NCBI GenBank assembly: GCA_964606405.1
Contig: CAZSGH010000012.1
Location: 1 to 64,000 of the forward strand
DNA: 64,000 nt
DNA from: GCA-002282575 sp964606405
GTDB taxonomy: Bacteria > Pseudomonadota > Gammaproteobacteria > Thiomicrospirales > Thiomicrospiraceae
Direction of reading: 5' to 3'
Shown: in pieces, positions 18,029-27,349 of the stretch
How the letters are laid out: every line of letters begins with the position of its first letter
How positions within the stretch are numbered: position 1 is the stretch's first letter
Position numbers and translations under genes: made by a program
Notes under the pieces: model-generated
The model's input: only the letters and a program-made list of their open reading frames with translations
Database searches by the model: none
Told to the model about the DNA's origin: nothing

Positions 18029-20707
18029 ATGTTTAACCTAAACAACAATCACACATTAGCGCCCTTATACCAGCGCTTTGTGCTTGCATTTGTGTTATTG
18101 GGCATGGTTATGTTCAGTGTATCCTTTTTTCGGGGACATTTAACGCAACAACGCCATCTCGATCAAGAAAGCACTGAGGTAACTGAGCGTTCGCAACAAA
18201 GACTGAATATGTTGCTTACAGACTGGCACAAGGCCGCTCAACGCGATGTTAATATCTTGACTTGGTTACAATTATCGACACTAAACACAGAGCAACAAAC
18301 AGATACCATTGATGCGTTTTTTAGGGCGCAAGCTAGCAGCAACCCGTTCGATGCCATTGTCATTACCGACAAACAACACCATCCCATTTATCAGTTGGGC
18401 TGTAGCACGGTTGCCGAGCATATATTAAATAGCAAAGAAAGCTTGATCCGCACCCTTTGCCCCGACCAACAAGGCGATAAGCTCTATCACGTTATCGAAC
18501 TCCCCATTCCGCTTGGCGACAGCGATATGGGCTTGGCACACTTTGCCAATCAAATCACACCTGCCATTATGCAGTATATTGCGCCATCACGTGGTTTTGC
18601 GCTGATTAGTCACAATCAGACACCGCTCGCTTTTTCTGATAAATTCCCAAGCGAGCAAATTGAAGATGCGCAGTTTATTCGCACACAACTTCCTTGGACT
18701 GAATTAACACAAGGACACGAGTTAACCCACGCGGAAATAACACTATGGCGTCCTCTGCCTTCCGCAGACCCTTGGTGGATGATGATCTTACCGCCCGTTG
18801 TTGTCGTACTTTTTGCACTAGCCATTATTTGGTTATTGCTTGGACGCTGGATGAAACAACTGGGCGTGCGCATTAACCTAATCTGGTCTGGCGTGCAAAA
18901 CTATGCCATTAGCCAAGACAGCAGTAAAGCTTTCCCTTTTCTGAGAACATTTGAAAATAGAGAGCAGCGAGATGACATTTCACGCCTTGGTCGCGCGATT
19001 ACCCGCATGATCAATGATGTCGATATCGCTCGCGAACACGATCGCATTTTTAACGAAACGCTTGCCCTGCTCGAAGAGGCTGTCATTACGATTGATGGCG
19101 ATGGCAACCTCATCGAAGTCAGTAGTGGCTGGTTAAGGTTGACGCGATTAGCCACGCCAACAGGAGAACGTTTTTTGGGCTACATTCACCCCGAAGATCG
19201 CGAAGGCTGGCTACTCAAATCTCATCAACTGATAAATAGCGACAAAGAAACCATTCATGTTCGATTTCGCCTGAATACCAATCAGCAAGCAACGCCTTGG
19301 TTAGAAGGAAGATTTTTATCGCACCGCAGCAGCACGGGTAGAATTACCATTCGTGGCGCGCTGCGCGATGTGACACAAAGTTATCTGCAAGAGCAGCAAA
19401 TCACCCACATGGCACTGCACGATGCACTAACAGGACTAGCCAACCGCGTACTACTCGAGGACAGACTCAAACAGTCGCTGCTATTGTGCGAGAGAAACGA
19501 ACAGCAATTGGCGGTACTTTTTTTCGATCTCGATCATTTTAAGCAAATTAACGATAGCTTAGGGCATAAAGTGGGCGATAAGCTACTCATTGCTTTAGGG
19601 GAGCGGATCAGTGCCTGTTTACGCGTTAGCGATACGCTGGCGCGCTGGGGTGGCGATGAATTCGTGATTTTACTGCCCGAAATTGCCGATAACGAAGAGG
19701 TACGCACCCTCACCGACAAACTCATTAACGCGATGCAAATCCCTATTCTAATTGATGAGAATGAACTCCCTGTTTCATTTAGTATCGGCGTTGCAATTTA
19801 CCCTAGCGATGCAGCCGATATACAAGCGTTATTTTCCAATGCCGACCGCGCGATGTTTCATGCCAAAAGCCAAGGACGAAATCAGGCGTGCTTTTATAGC
19901 GACATGGATTACAAAGACAATGGCAAGCAAGAGCTGTATATTCAAAACCGCCTCGCTACCGCCATTAAAACGAAAAAAATCACGGTACATTATCAGCCAA
20001 TTATCGCATGTAGTAGCAGCAAGCCACATACCGTTGAAGCCTTAGCGCGATGGTACGATGAACGCTATGGCTGGGTGTCCCCTGCTACCTTTGTCCCCAT
20101 GGCAGAAAACTTAGGCCTAATTTGCCAATTAGGTGAGCTGGTATTCTCACAAGCATTTGAAACCTTAAGTCAGTGGTTATCTCAAGGGCATAGGTTAACG
20201 ATGGCAATCAATGTGTCGAGTCGACAACTATTTTCGCCTAGCTTTATTCCGGGGCTATTATCTGAATTAGCACGACATCACCTTAAAGCCGAACATATTA
20301 TTTTAGAGGTAACCGAAAGCTTGGCATTACGCGATGTCGATCATGCGATGGAACGGTTACAAGAACTACAAGCCTTGGGCTTTTTAATCGCTATCGATGA
20401 CTTTGGTACAGGGCATTCATCGTTAGCACAGTTACAAGAAATTAACGCTGACAAGCTCAAGATTGATCGGGCTTTTGTCATGCGTATTGAAGATGATAAG
20501 GGACATAATATGGTTAAAGCGGTCGCCAATATGGCAACCGCTTTACACCTCAAAACCGTTGCCGAAGGGGTAGAAACCGAAGCGCAAAAAAACCTACTTT
20601 GCGCAATGGGTGTTGACTACTTGCAAGGATTCTATTTCGCCAAACCCATGCCCGCAGATGATTGCGCGGCATGGTGGCTAACATGTGGTGATGAAAAGGC
20701 TGGTTAA
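18029..20707 (+). CDS. Membrane GGDEF-EAL c-di-GMP protein with PAS domain
   Basis: An 892-residue protein that makes and/or degrades cyclic di-GMP. TM1 (about 17-35), a periplasmic region (36-245), TM2 (about 250-272), a HAMP-like linker, PAS (about 340-450), GGDEF at 541-545 with an intact I-site RVSD (532-535), and an EAL domain starting at EAL 670-672. Catalytic phosphodiesterase motifs EVTES and DDFGTGHSSL are present. Both activities look possible; which dominates cannot be told. It is convergent with malic enzyme, overlapping by 4 bp. Confidence 0.93.
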   Translation: MFNLNNNHTLAPLYQRFVLAFVLLGMVMFSVSFFRGHLTQQRHLDQESTEVTERSQQRLNMLLTDWHKAAQRDVNILTWLQLSTLNTEQQTDTIDAFFRAQASSNPFDAIVITDKQHHPIYQLGCSTVAEHILNSKESLIRTLCPDQQGDKLYHVIELPIPLGDSDMGLAHFANQITPAIMQYIAPSRGFALISHNQTPLAFSDKFPSEQIEDAQFIRTQLPWTELTQGHELTHAEITLWRPLPSADPWWMMILPPVVVVLFALAIIWLLLGRWMKQLGVRINLIWSGVQNYAISQDSSKAFPFLRTFENREQRDDISRLGRAITRMINDVDIAREHDRIFNETLALLEEAVITIDGDGNLIEVSSGWLRLTRLATPTGERFLGYIHPEDREGWLLKSHQLINSDKETIHVRFRLNTNQQATPWLEGRFLSHRSSTGRITIRGALRDVTQSYLQEQQITHMALHDALTGLANRVLLEDRLKQSLLLCERNEQQLAVLFFDLDHFKQINDSLGHKVGDKLLIALGERISACLRVSDTLARWGGDEFVILLPEIADNEEVRTLTDKLINAMQIPILIDENELPVSFSIGVAIYPSDAADIQALFSNADRAMFHAKSQGRNQACFYSDMDYKDNGKQELYIQNRLATAIKTKKITVHYQPIIACSSSKPHTVEALARWYDERYGWVSPATFVPMAENLGLICQLGELVFSQAFETLSQWLSQGHRLTMAINVSSRQLFSPSFIPGLLSELARHHLKAEHIILEVTESLALRDVDHAMERLQELQALGFLIAIDDFGTGHSSLAQLQEINADKLKIDRAFVMRIEDDKGHNMVKAVANMATALHLKTVAEGVETEAQKNLLCAMGVDYLQGFYFAKPMPADDCAAWWLTCGDEKAG

Positions 20708-22047
20708 ACCCGAGCTACGCCCGAATCCACCGCAGCCTGACGTACCGCTTGCGACACGCGCTCGCGTAAGCGGCCGTCGTTGGCTTTAGGCAGAATATAC
20801 TCAGCACCAAAGCTTAGGCTGGTTAAATTATTGGCAACCAATACTTCCTCTGGCACAGGTTCGTGCGTTAGGCTGGCAATGGCATCGACTGCTGCCAATT
20901 TCATCGCTGTGTTAATTTCTTTACTACGGGCGTCTAAGGCGCCGCGGAACAAATAAGGGAAACACAGCACGTTATTGACTTGGTTCGGGTAATCACTACG
21001 CCCTGTGGCGATAATCACATCACCACGCACTGCACGTGCTGCTTCTGGGCGGATTTCGGGATCTGGGTTTGCCATCGCAAAGACAATCGGATTAGCTGCC
21101 ATGCTGATGAGCATTTCTGGCGTGAGAATGTTCGGCGCAGACACACCAATAAACACATCGGCACCCACCATCGCATCCGCAAGACTACGCGCTTGCGTGT
21201 CGGCAGCAAATTGCGCCATATGGGGTGGTAAGTCGGTCATGCCAGTGTGTAACACACCCACTTTATCCACAACCAAGACGTTGTGTTTCTGCGCCCCTAA
21301 ATCGAGCAATAGCTTTAACGATGCCGTACCCGCAGCACCCGCTCCCACCAACACAATACGAACATCGGCTAGATTTTTATTCGCAATGCGCAACGCATTG
21401 GTTAACCCCGCCGCGATCACAATCGCTGTGCCGTGTTGGTCATCGTGGAAAACAGGAATATCGAGCATGGCTTTTAAGCGGTCTTCGACTTCGAAACACT
21501 GCGGCGAGGCGATGTCTTCTAGGTTAATACCACCAAAGCTTACCCCTATGTTGGCAACCGTGCGAATCAGCTCTTCCGTGTCCGTGGTATCAACTTCGAT
21601 GTCGATGGCATCAATACCCGCAAAGCGTTTGAATAACAGCGCCTTACCTTCCATCACAGGCTTAGATGCCAACGCACCCAAGTTACCCAAGCCTAAAATG
21701 GCTGTACCGTTCGAAATCACCGCCACCAAGTTACCTTTCATGGTGTACTTGTAAGCATCGCTCGGGTTAGCCGCAATGGCTTTGACAGGCTCAGCAACAC
21801 CTGGGCTGTAGGCAAGGGTTAAATCTCGCGCCGTTTCGGCTGGCTTACTCAGCTCAATCGACAATTTGCCTGGTGTGGGGTACTGATGATAATTGAGCGC
21901 GTCGGTGCGCAAATCACCCGTTGCAGGTGGCACAGGAGACGAAGGCACTGGCTTTGGTTGCTGTTCGGCATTATCAACAGGGTCTTCGCCCAATAAGCCA
22001 TTTTCTAACACGTCTTTAGCGGAATTCAGGAGTTTGTTCCAGTTCAT
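20704..22047 (-). CDS. maeB: NAD(P)-dependent malic enzyme
   Basis: Decarboxylates malate to pyruvate, giving NAD(P)H. The 447-residue protein has LAYSPGVAEP, DIEVDTTD, HDDQHGTAIV (metal and malate binding) and a Rossmann segment VLVGAGAAGTASLKLLLDLG. It matches the catalytic half of MaeB; the phosphotransacetylase-like domain of the E. coli enzyme is absent, so it is a short form. The first about 50 residues are a Pro-rich extension. I chose ATG 22047 with GAGAAG upstream over TTG 22059. Cofactor preference is not clear from sequence. Confidence 0.9.
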   Translation of the reverse strand: MNWNKLLNSAKDVLENGLLGEDPVDNAEQQPKPVPSSPVPPATGDLRTDALNYHQYPTPGKLSIELSKPAETARDLTLAYSPGVAEPVKAIAANPSDAYKYTMKGNLVAVISNGTAILGLGNLGALASKPVMEGKALLFKRFAGIDAIDIEVDTTDTEELIRTVANIGVSFGGINLEDIASPQCFEVEDRLKAMLDIPVFHDDQHGTAIVIAAGLTNALRIANKNLADVRIVLVGAGAAGTASLKLLLDLGAQKHNVLVVDKVGVLHTGMTDLPPHMAQFAADTQARSLADAMVGADVFIGVSAPNILTPEMLISMAANPIVFAMANPDPEIRPEAARAVRGDVIIATGRSDYPNQVNNVLCFPYLFRGALDARSKEINTAMKLAAVDAIASLTHEPVPEEVLVANNLTSLSFGAEYILPKANDGRLRERVSQAVRQAAVDSGVARV

Positions 22048-22105
22048 TATGCTTCTCAATAAATTAAATCGGTTGGTGGTGTTATTTTACACGATAAGAC
22101 ACGGT

Positions 22106-22414
22106 TTATTGGTTAAACCGAAACATCACCTGCTCAAAATCCTGTATCTTGCCATCGACAATACACACATCCTCACTTTCCAATAACTGCTGCTTGCGCT
22201 CACAGCCAAAAGCATATTTGCCTAAGCGTCCATCTGCATTCACCACACGATGGCAGGGAACAATAACGGGGTGTGGGTTTTTGTTCATCGCTGTGCCGAC
22301 AGCGCGATAGGCTTTACCACCAAGCGCATGAGCGATTTCAGCATAGGTGGTCACGCGTCCTGAAGGAATTTGCCTGAGCAGATCGTAACAGGCTTGTTGA
22401 AAAGCGGTTGGCAT
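22106..22414 (-). CDS. Small methylated-DNA-protein cysteine methyltransferase
   Basis: Repairs O6-alkylguanine by transferring the alkyl group to its own Cys. The 102-residue protein is only the catalytic domain, with acceptor Cys 54 in PCHRVV and the helix-turn-helix segment GRVTTYAEIAHALG. Alkyltransferase-like proteins of this size usually have Trp in that place; here Cys is present, so repair activity is likely. It lies 6 bp downstream of the SNF2 helicase gene on the same strand. Confidence 0.85.
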   Translation of the reverse strand: MPTAFQQACYDLLRQIPSGRVTTYAEIAHALGGKAYRAVGTAMNKNPHPVIVPCHRVVNADGRLGKYAFGCERKQQLLESEDVCIVDGKIQDFEQVMFRFNQ

Positions 22415-22420
22415 GTCGAT

Positions 22421-25400
22421 TTAATCTTGCGCAAATAGGTTCAAAATAGTGCTCGAGTCTGTCCACACACTGAGCGCATCTTCGTCACCAAAGACGCTAT
22501 CGGCAAGGGCGCGTTTTTTCTCTTGCATCACCAAAATCTTCTCTTCGACCGTGTTTTCGACAATCAACTTATACACAAACACAGGCTTATCTTGCCCGAT
22601 GCGATAGGCACGATCCGTGGCTTGCGCTTCTGCTGCAGGATTCCACCAAGGGTCATAATGAATGACGGTATCGGCAGCGGTGAGGTTTAGCCCAACGCCC
22701 CCTGCTTTAAGACTAATCAAAAATACCTGTGCATCACCTTCGACAAAGGCATCAATGGCTGCCTGACGGTTGCGTGTCGCACCTGTCAGTTTACTGGTAA
22801 CAATCCCCTCGCTGTTCAGGCGTTTTTCGATAATGCCCAACATAGTGGCAAATTGCGAGAAGACGAGAATCTTGCGCCCTTCTTCTGTCAGCTCTTGCAC
22901 CATCTCGACCAAGACTTCTAACTTAGCCGAGTGCTTAACCTTTTCGGCAGCGGGAATCTTGACCAAACTGGGGTCGCAACACACTTGGCGCAGTTTAAGC
23001 AATGCATCTAACACCTCAATATGGCTTCTTTTTAACCCCTTTTCTGCCATTAACTCGCGTACCCGTTTTTCCATCGACAAACGTACGCTACTGTACAACT
23101 GCCACTGGGCTTTATCTAAAGTCACGCGCTGGATAATTTCAGTTTTAGCGGGCAATTCGGCAACCACCTCAGCCTTCGTTCTGCGCAACATAAAAGGCGA
23201 TACGCGCTGTGCCAAGCGATTTTGACAGTCTTGGTCGCCGTGCTGTTCGATGGGGGTGCGATAGCGTTTCTTAAATTGGGCTTCGTTGGCTAAAAAGCCT
23301 GGCATGACAAAATCGAACAACGACCACAATTCGCCCAAATGATTTTCGAGCGGTGTGCCCGTTAAACAGAGACAATGCTCAGTTTTGAGGGTACGAATGA
23401 CTTGCGCAGTTTTTGCCTTCGGGTTTTTGACATACTGGGCTTCATCAACAATAACGCTGTGTAGCGGAATTTGTTGCCAAAACTCACTGTCGCGCTGAAT
23501 GAGCGCATAGCTGGTGAGCACAACATTCGATGACACAATTTGAGCTTTAAGCTCGGTACGATTTGCCCCATCGAAGCGTAATGCCGTCAAACTCGGCGCA
23601 AACTTTGCCAACTCCGACATCCAGTTACCGACCACGCTGGTGGGCGCAATGACCAATGCGGGTTTCGTCAGCAAGCCTAGTTCTTGTTGTTTGAGTAAGT
23701 GGGCAATGACTTGCAACGTCTTGCCTAAGCCCATATCGTCAGCCAACACCCCTCCGAGGTTGTGACGGGCTAAAAAGTGCAGCCAATTTAAGCCTTGTTG
23801 CTGATAATCGCGCAAGGTCGCTTGTAAGCCAGTAGGCGGCTCAACAGGGTCAATCCCTGTCACCGTCGCTAACTGACTAACTACCTTACGTAAGGCCTGC
23901 GCTTTTTTACCTTGCACCTTCACCGCATCACTGCTGATACCCATCACATCGAATTGATTGAGGCGCAGTTGCCCGTCAGAATTCATCGGTCGATCGTACA
24001 ATTCGGTAATCGCTTGCAAAATTGGGTTAAGCTGCGCCACAGGCACGCGCACAAAACCGCCATCGGGCTTATCGAGGTAAATATCACCGTCGGTTGGCAA
24101 GTCTTTATCTTGTTTCAGGTAGTCGAGCAACAAGGGCAATAACGGTACCTCACCTGCGCTGGTGCTGAGTGTGGCATCTAGCGCATAGTCATTGTTATCA
24201 TCGAGCAGATTAACCTGTACACCATTGCTAATTTCAATATCGCTTAACCCTGCTGATTCAATATCGACAATCCAACCTTTCTCTTGCAAGGCTGTGAGGT
24301 GTCCCATATAGGGCAACCAGTCACGCGCCGACACGCTCATGATATTGGCATCGGGCGGCATAAAATACACCGCGTTGTCGTCGGGCGGAATGGGAAAGAA
24401 GGTCAAACCCATTTCCATTAGCGCAAACGCACAATCTTCTTCGAAAGCTAAGTCGCGCTGAATCAGCACTCGACCCGAAGTATTTTCAGCTTCTGCAATC
24501 TCGGGGTCGGTTTGCGATACGGGCTTGAGTTCAACATCGCCATAACGAATGCTTAAGCCTGCGATAATGGGATCGGCTAATTGCGTGACCGCACGCGACA
24601 TCAGCAAACTTGCGAGTCGCAACACGGCAATCGGCTGATGCACCTGTCGCTCGGGCATCGCAGCTTGGGGCAATGCTGGCAACCCTTGCAACACATCATA
24701 AATCGGCGACCAGTAATCATATAAACGCTCGAGCGGCAAACCTGACGCGCGATTATCGAGCAGTTTGAGCAATATCGCCGAAGGAATGGGGCTTAAGACG
24801 GGCGTTAAGGTGACTTTGAGCGGATCAGTTTGATGTGATAACAGGTACAGTGGGTTGGTTTCAATCAGGCTAGGGCTTCCTGCGAAAGTAGGCAAATTAT
24901 GTTGCAATGTCCACAAGCCTTTTTGTTCAGTCCAAGTAAGATCGAGTATGATGGGTTCTTGCGATTCGATGAGAACAAGTCTTTTATCTTGCTTGGTGTA
25001 CAACGCGTTATTGACCAGCAAGTTGCGAATCACCAAGTCGCCCGCCGCGCCTTGCAAGCGGTAGTCACCAGAAGCACTATTGGCGTTCGCCATTTTCAAT
25101 AAGCGCATAATATTGAGATCGAAATCTTTAATATAACTCGGGCGACCATAATGGTAACCGCTCGCATAGGTGGGTAAATTGCCCACCCGCGACATTTTAT
25201 CGCTCCATTCTCCAGACTTGAGCTTACGCACCTTGTAAGGATCTACCGAATAGAAACCAACTTCATAAGCCGTCAATACCCAGACAAGCCCTTCTTCCGC
25301 AGTCTCTATCGGCTCAGGAATGGTTTGCAAGTAGCGTTTGGTTTCTTCGTACAACGCGTTAAAGTAACGCACTGCTTGCATGTCTTGGCTTTGCATTGTC

Positions 25401-25738
25401 TGTTGCGTTGTTGGGGCTGCAGCCTTCGCCGCCGTAGCCTGAGCAATCTGCTGACGTGCCAGTTCAAATAACAACACAGCGACCACATGTTTACAATCGT
25501 AAGCAACAGGACAGGAACAAGTCGTATTAAAAGTCACCCGACGCGACGCCCCCACCCCAGACTCACGCACAATAATCGTTTGTGTGTAAGGCGTCCGTGC
25601 TGTTCCTTGGACTCTGCCAATCAATCGGTTTTCGATCCAACTAACACCCAGTACATCTCGTGCGGCATAGGGCTTGGCTTTACGGATTTCGCTGGCAGGA
25701 AAGGCGTTAATGATGTCCTGTTCGGTGAAGGGGATCAT
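22421..25738 (-). CDS. SWIM-domain SNF2-family helicase
   Basis: A 1105-residue DNA translocase. A SWIM zinc finger (C74, C76, C82, H84: CSCPVAYDCKH) opens the protein. A long middle region of unknown role follows, then SNF2 motor lobes: DDMGLGKTLQVIAHLL (Walker A, about 660), DEAQYVKN (motif II), LTGTPLENHLGELWS (motif III) and a C-terminal lobe ending with QATDRAYRIGQ. Similar proteins remodel DNA-bound proteins; SWIM-SNF2 enzymes are often of unknown function in bacteria. It starts directly after the VapC stop codon, so it may be co-transcribed with the toxin-antitoxin pair. Confidence 0.9.
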   Translation of the reverse strand: MIPFTEQDIINAFPASEIRKAKPYAARDVLGVSWIENRLIGRVQGTARTPYTQTIIVRESGVGASRRVTFNTTCSCPVAYDCKHVVAVLLFELARQQIAQATAAKAAAPTTQQTMQSQDMQAVRYFNALYEETKRYLQTIPEPIETAEEGLVWVLTAYEVGFYSVDPYKVRKLKSGEWSDKMSRVGNLPTYASGYHYGRPSYIKDFDLNIMRLLKMANANSASGDYRLQGAAGDLVIRNLLVNNALYTKQDKRLVLIESQEPIILDLTWTEQKGLWTLQHNLPTFAGSPSLIETNPLYLLSHQTDPLKVTLTPVLSPIPSAILLKLLDNRASGLPLERLYDYWSPIYDVLQGLPALPQAAMPERQVHQPIAVLRLASLLMSRAVTQLADPIIAGLSIRYGDVELKPVSQTDPEIAEAENTSGRVLIQRDLAFEEDCAFALMEMGLTFFPIPPDDNAVYFMPPDANIMSVSARDWLPYMGHLTALQEKGWIVDIESAGLSDIEISNGVQVNLLDDNNDYALDATLSTSAGEVPLLPLLLDYLKQDKDLPTDGDIYLDKPDGGFVRVPVAQLNPILQAITELYDRPMNSDGQLRLNQFDVMGISSDAVKVQGKKAQALRKVVSQLATVTGIDPVEPPTGLQATLRDYQQQGLNWLHFLARHNLGGVLADDMGLGKTLQVIAHLLKQQELGLLTKPALVIAPTSVVGNWMSELAKFAPSLTALRFDGANRTELKAQIVSSNVVLTSYALIQRDSEFWQQIPLHSVIVDEAQYVKNPKAKTAQVIRTLKTEHCLCLTGTPLENHLGELWSLFDFVMPGFLANEAQFKKRYRTPIEQHGDQDCQNRLAQRVSPFMLRRTKAEVVAELPAKTEIIQRVTLDKAQWQLYSSVRLSMEKRVRELMAEKGLKRSHIEVLDALLKLRQVCCDPSLVKIPAAEKVKHSAKLEVLVEMVQELTEEGRKILVFSQFATMLGIIEKRLNSEGIVTSKLTGATRNRQAAIDAFVEGDAQVFLISLKAGGVGLNLTAADTVIHYDPWWNPAAEAQATDRAYRIGQDKPVFVYKLIVENTVEEKILVMQEKKRALADSVFGDEDALSVWTDSSTILNLFAQD

Positions 25739-26119
25739 TTAAATAAACTCAATATCGCTCATGGGGTAGTGTTTGCGGTTGCCTGTCCACAGTAGGGCGT
25801 TATGAATCTTTGCGCTTGCTGCAAGCAGATAATCTTCTAAGGAAATGCCTTGGAATGCCTTGCGATAGGCTTTTGCATAGATCCCTGCCTGTTTACCAAT
25901 CTCATAATTTGTATCAATTAATTGACATAAACCGAATAAAGACTCTATTTGTTCGTATTCTCGCTCAAAAGCCCCTGCATAGATTTCGGCAACGACAACG
26001 GACGATACTAAAAACGTGTGTTTTTTCTCAAACAATTCAATGAAGCGCTCAACACATTCTGTCTGCTTTTTTAACAAATGAATAACAATATCGGTATCAA
26101 GAACAATAGGCTTCTTCAC
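25739..26119 (-). CDS. vapC: VapC-type PIN-domain toxin
   Basis: A 126-residue ribonuclease toxin. The PIN acidic residues are visible: D8 and D10 (VLDTDIVIHLL), E45 (VVVAEIYAG) and D96 (SLEDYLLAA). These bind metal and cleave tRNA or mRNA in known VapC proteins. The start is GTG, overlapping the antitoxin stop (GTGA), which is typical of translationally coupled toxin-antitoxin operons. Its stop abuts the helicase start. Confidence 0.88.
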   Translation of the reverse strand: MKKPIVLDTDIVIHLLKKQTECVERFIELFEKKHTFLVSSVVVAEIYAGAFEREYEQIESLFGLCQLIDTNYEIGKQAGIYAKAYRKAFQGISLEDYLLAASAKIHNALLWTGNRKHYPMSDIEFI

Positions 26120-26373
26120 ACTACATCTGCCCGCAATAATCGACTAGCAGCACGCAGATTACGAACATAATCCTCAGGCTCAGTCGTTGCAAAACTTTCT
26201 GCGACAGGTAACACATTAAAAAATGCCCGAACGTCTGTTGCTGGCTTTTCAGACGTCGCCTTAACGAGCGTTTGACGAATAAGCTCTGACAGGCTTATAC
26301 CAAGCTGATACGCCTGCATCTTTAACTGAGCATGAAGATCGTCTTGAAGATAAATTTGTGTGCGGTGCATCAT
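26116..26373 (-). CDS. vapB: VapB-like ribbon-helix-helix antitoxin
   Basis: An 85-residue antitoxin partner for the PIN toxin. The N-terminus HRTQIYLQDDLHAQLKMQA and GISLSELIRQTLV form a ribbon-helix-helix (MetJ/CopG-like) DNA-binding fold; the C-terminal half would wrap the toxin. A perfect palindrome at 26394-26410 just upstream is the probable operator for autorepression. Confidence 0.85.
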   Translation of the reverse strand: MMHRTQIYLQDDLHAQLKMQAYQLGISLSELIRQTLVKATSEKPATDVRAFFNVLPVAESFATTEPEDYVRNLRAASRLLRADVV

Positions 26374-26393
26374 AAAAATCGCTTATTAATGTG

Positions 26394-26410
26394 ATGTATA
26401 GACTATACAT
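26394..26410 (-). promoter_or_regulatory. Palindromic operator and -10 of vapBC
   Basis: ATGTATAG-A-CTATACAT is a perfect 17-bp palindrome. On the minus strand the -10 TATAAT (26409-26414) overlaps its edge, so a bound VapB dimer would block RNA polymerase. The rest of 26374-26529 shows nothing. Confidence 0.65.
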
Positions 26411-26529
26411 TATAAAATTCACAGAAACAAGTTTCATCTTGTCTCGTAATTTCGTCTATCGCTCGACGCATTCAATATTGCCTACACCCATCGCAGTAAC
26501 AGAAGGCAACAATAGCGAATCAGTCTTTT

Positions 26530-26967
26530 TTAGCACGCACTTTTCGGATCGACATCGTGCTCTAACAGTGCTTGGCTATAGCGCAAAAACTCGTCCAAGT
26601 GAAAGGTAATAATACGAACCGTAATCGGCAACTGCATGGCTTGATAATCATGCACAGCAATATTCCGAAAACCAACCATGCGTTTAAGGTCGTCTGCGAG
26701 CGCTTGCTCAATCCATCCCGCTTGTGCCAACAAACTAAACACATCACGCGCACTTTGTGGCACACCGAGCTTGTCACGACGTACTAAATGCTGCCCCATG
26801 TCTAAAGCAGCCTCGCAAGCGCGCTGGATATTCAGAATTGCCGCATCTTGACGGGTAAAGTCAGTAGCAAAAGTGTCCGCATTTTTGTCGTATTCTTCGC
26901 GGGCGCGACGCACGCAACGCTCAATCGTAGCCGCTTTGTTGATTAGCACATCATCAACCATACACAT
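26530..26967 (-). CDS. hepT: HepT-like RNase toxin (DUF86)
   Basis: A 145-residue HEPN-domain ribonuclease toxin. The catalytic R-x4-H-x-Y motif is RNIAVHDY (R101, H106, Y108). The helical bundle pattern and C-terminal VRIITFHLDEFLRYSQ fit DUF86. Its start overlaps the end of the nucleotidyltransferase antitoxin gene by 14 bp. In known systems the antitoxin adenylylates this Tyr. Confidence 0.86.
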   Translation of the reverse strand: MCMVDDVLINKAATIERCVRRAREEYDKNADTFATDFTRQDAAILNIQRACEAALDMGQHLVRRDKLGVPQSARDVFSLLAQAGWIEQALADDLKRMVGFRNIAVHDYQAMQLPITVRIITFHLDEFLRYSQALLEHDVDPKSAC

Positions 26968-27349
26968 TACCCCTTGCCTGAATATCGGCTAACAACCCTG
27001 ATCGTGCCTCATCCAAATTGGTTTTTTCACTCAATACCATTGTTTCAAACAAACCTACTTGTAACACATCTTTCACCCACCAACGTTCACCCCTGGTCAG
27101 AATTTGATACTGCATCACAGTGGAAGCCGCACGCATATCAAGCAAATCTACTTCATAACCCAATTGATCGGCTAACTGATTTGCCATCTCGAATAATTGT
27201 ATCGGATCAGCATAACCCTCAACCAATACCGCCAAATCTAGATCACTCTGTTCGCTCGCTGTACCTTGAATGCGACTACCGAAAGCGTACAGGGCATGAA
27301 GATTGGGGAGCGAAGCTTGGACGCTTTGTAGCAAAGCTTGCTTATTCAA
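26954..27349 (-). CDS. mntA: MntA-like nucleotidyltransferase antitoxin
   Basis: A 131-residue minimal nucleotidyltransferase with the GS-x10-DxD signature GSRIQGTASEQSDLDLAV (24-41; metal-binding D36 and D38). It should neutralise HepT by AMP transfer. It starts with TTG immediately after the TAA stop of the HARE-GIY-YIG gene, so it is coupled to that gene. Confidence 0.86.
   Translation of the reverse strand: MNKQALLQSVQASLPNLHALYAFGSRIQGTASEQSDLDLAVLVEGYADPIQLFEMANQLADQLGYEVDLLDMRAASTVMQYQILTRGERWWVKDVLQVGLFETMVLSEKTNLDEARSGLLADIQARGNVYG

Noticed and set aside
21005..21754. Long plus-strand open frame within malic enzyme
   Set aside because: It mirrors a conserved gene on the other strand and has no family features; it is a shadow frame.
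22106..22414. Alkyltransferase-like protein without activity
   Set aside because: The acceptor Cys is present (PCHRV), not Trp.
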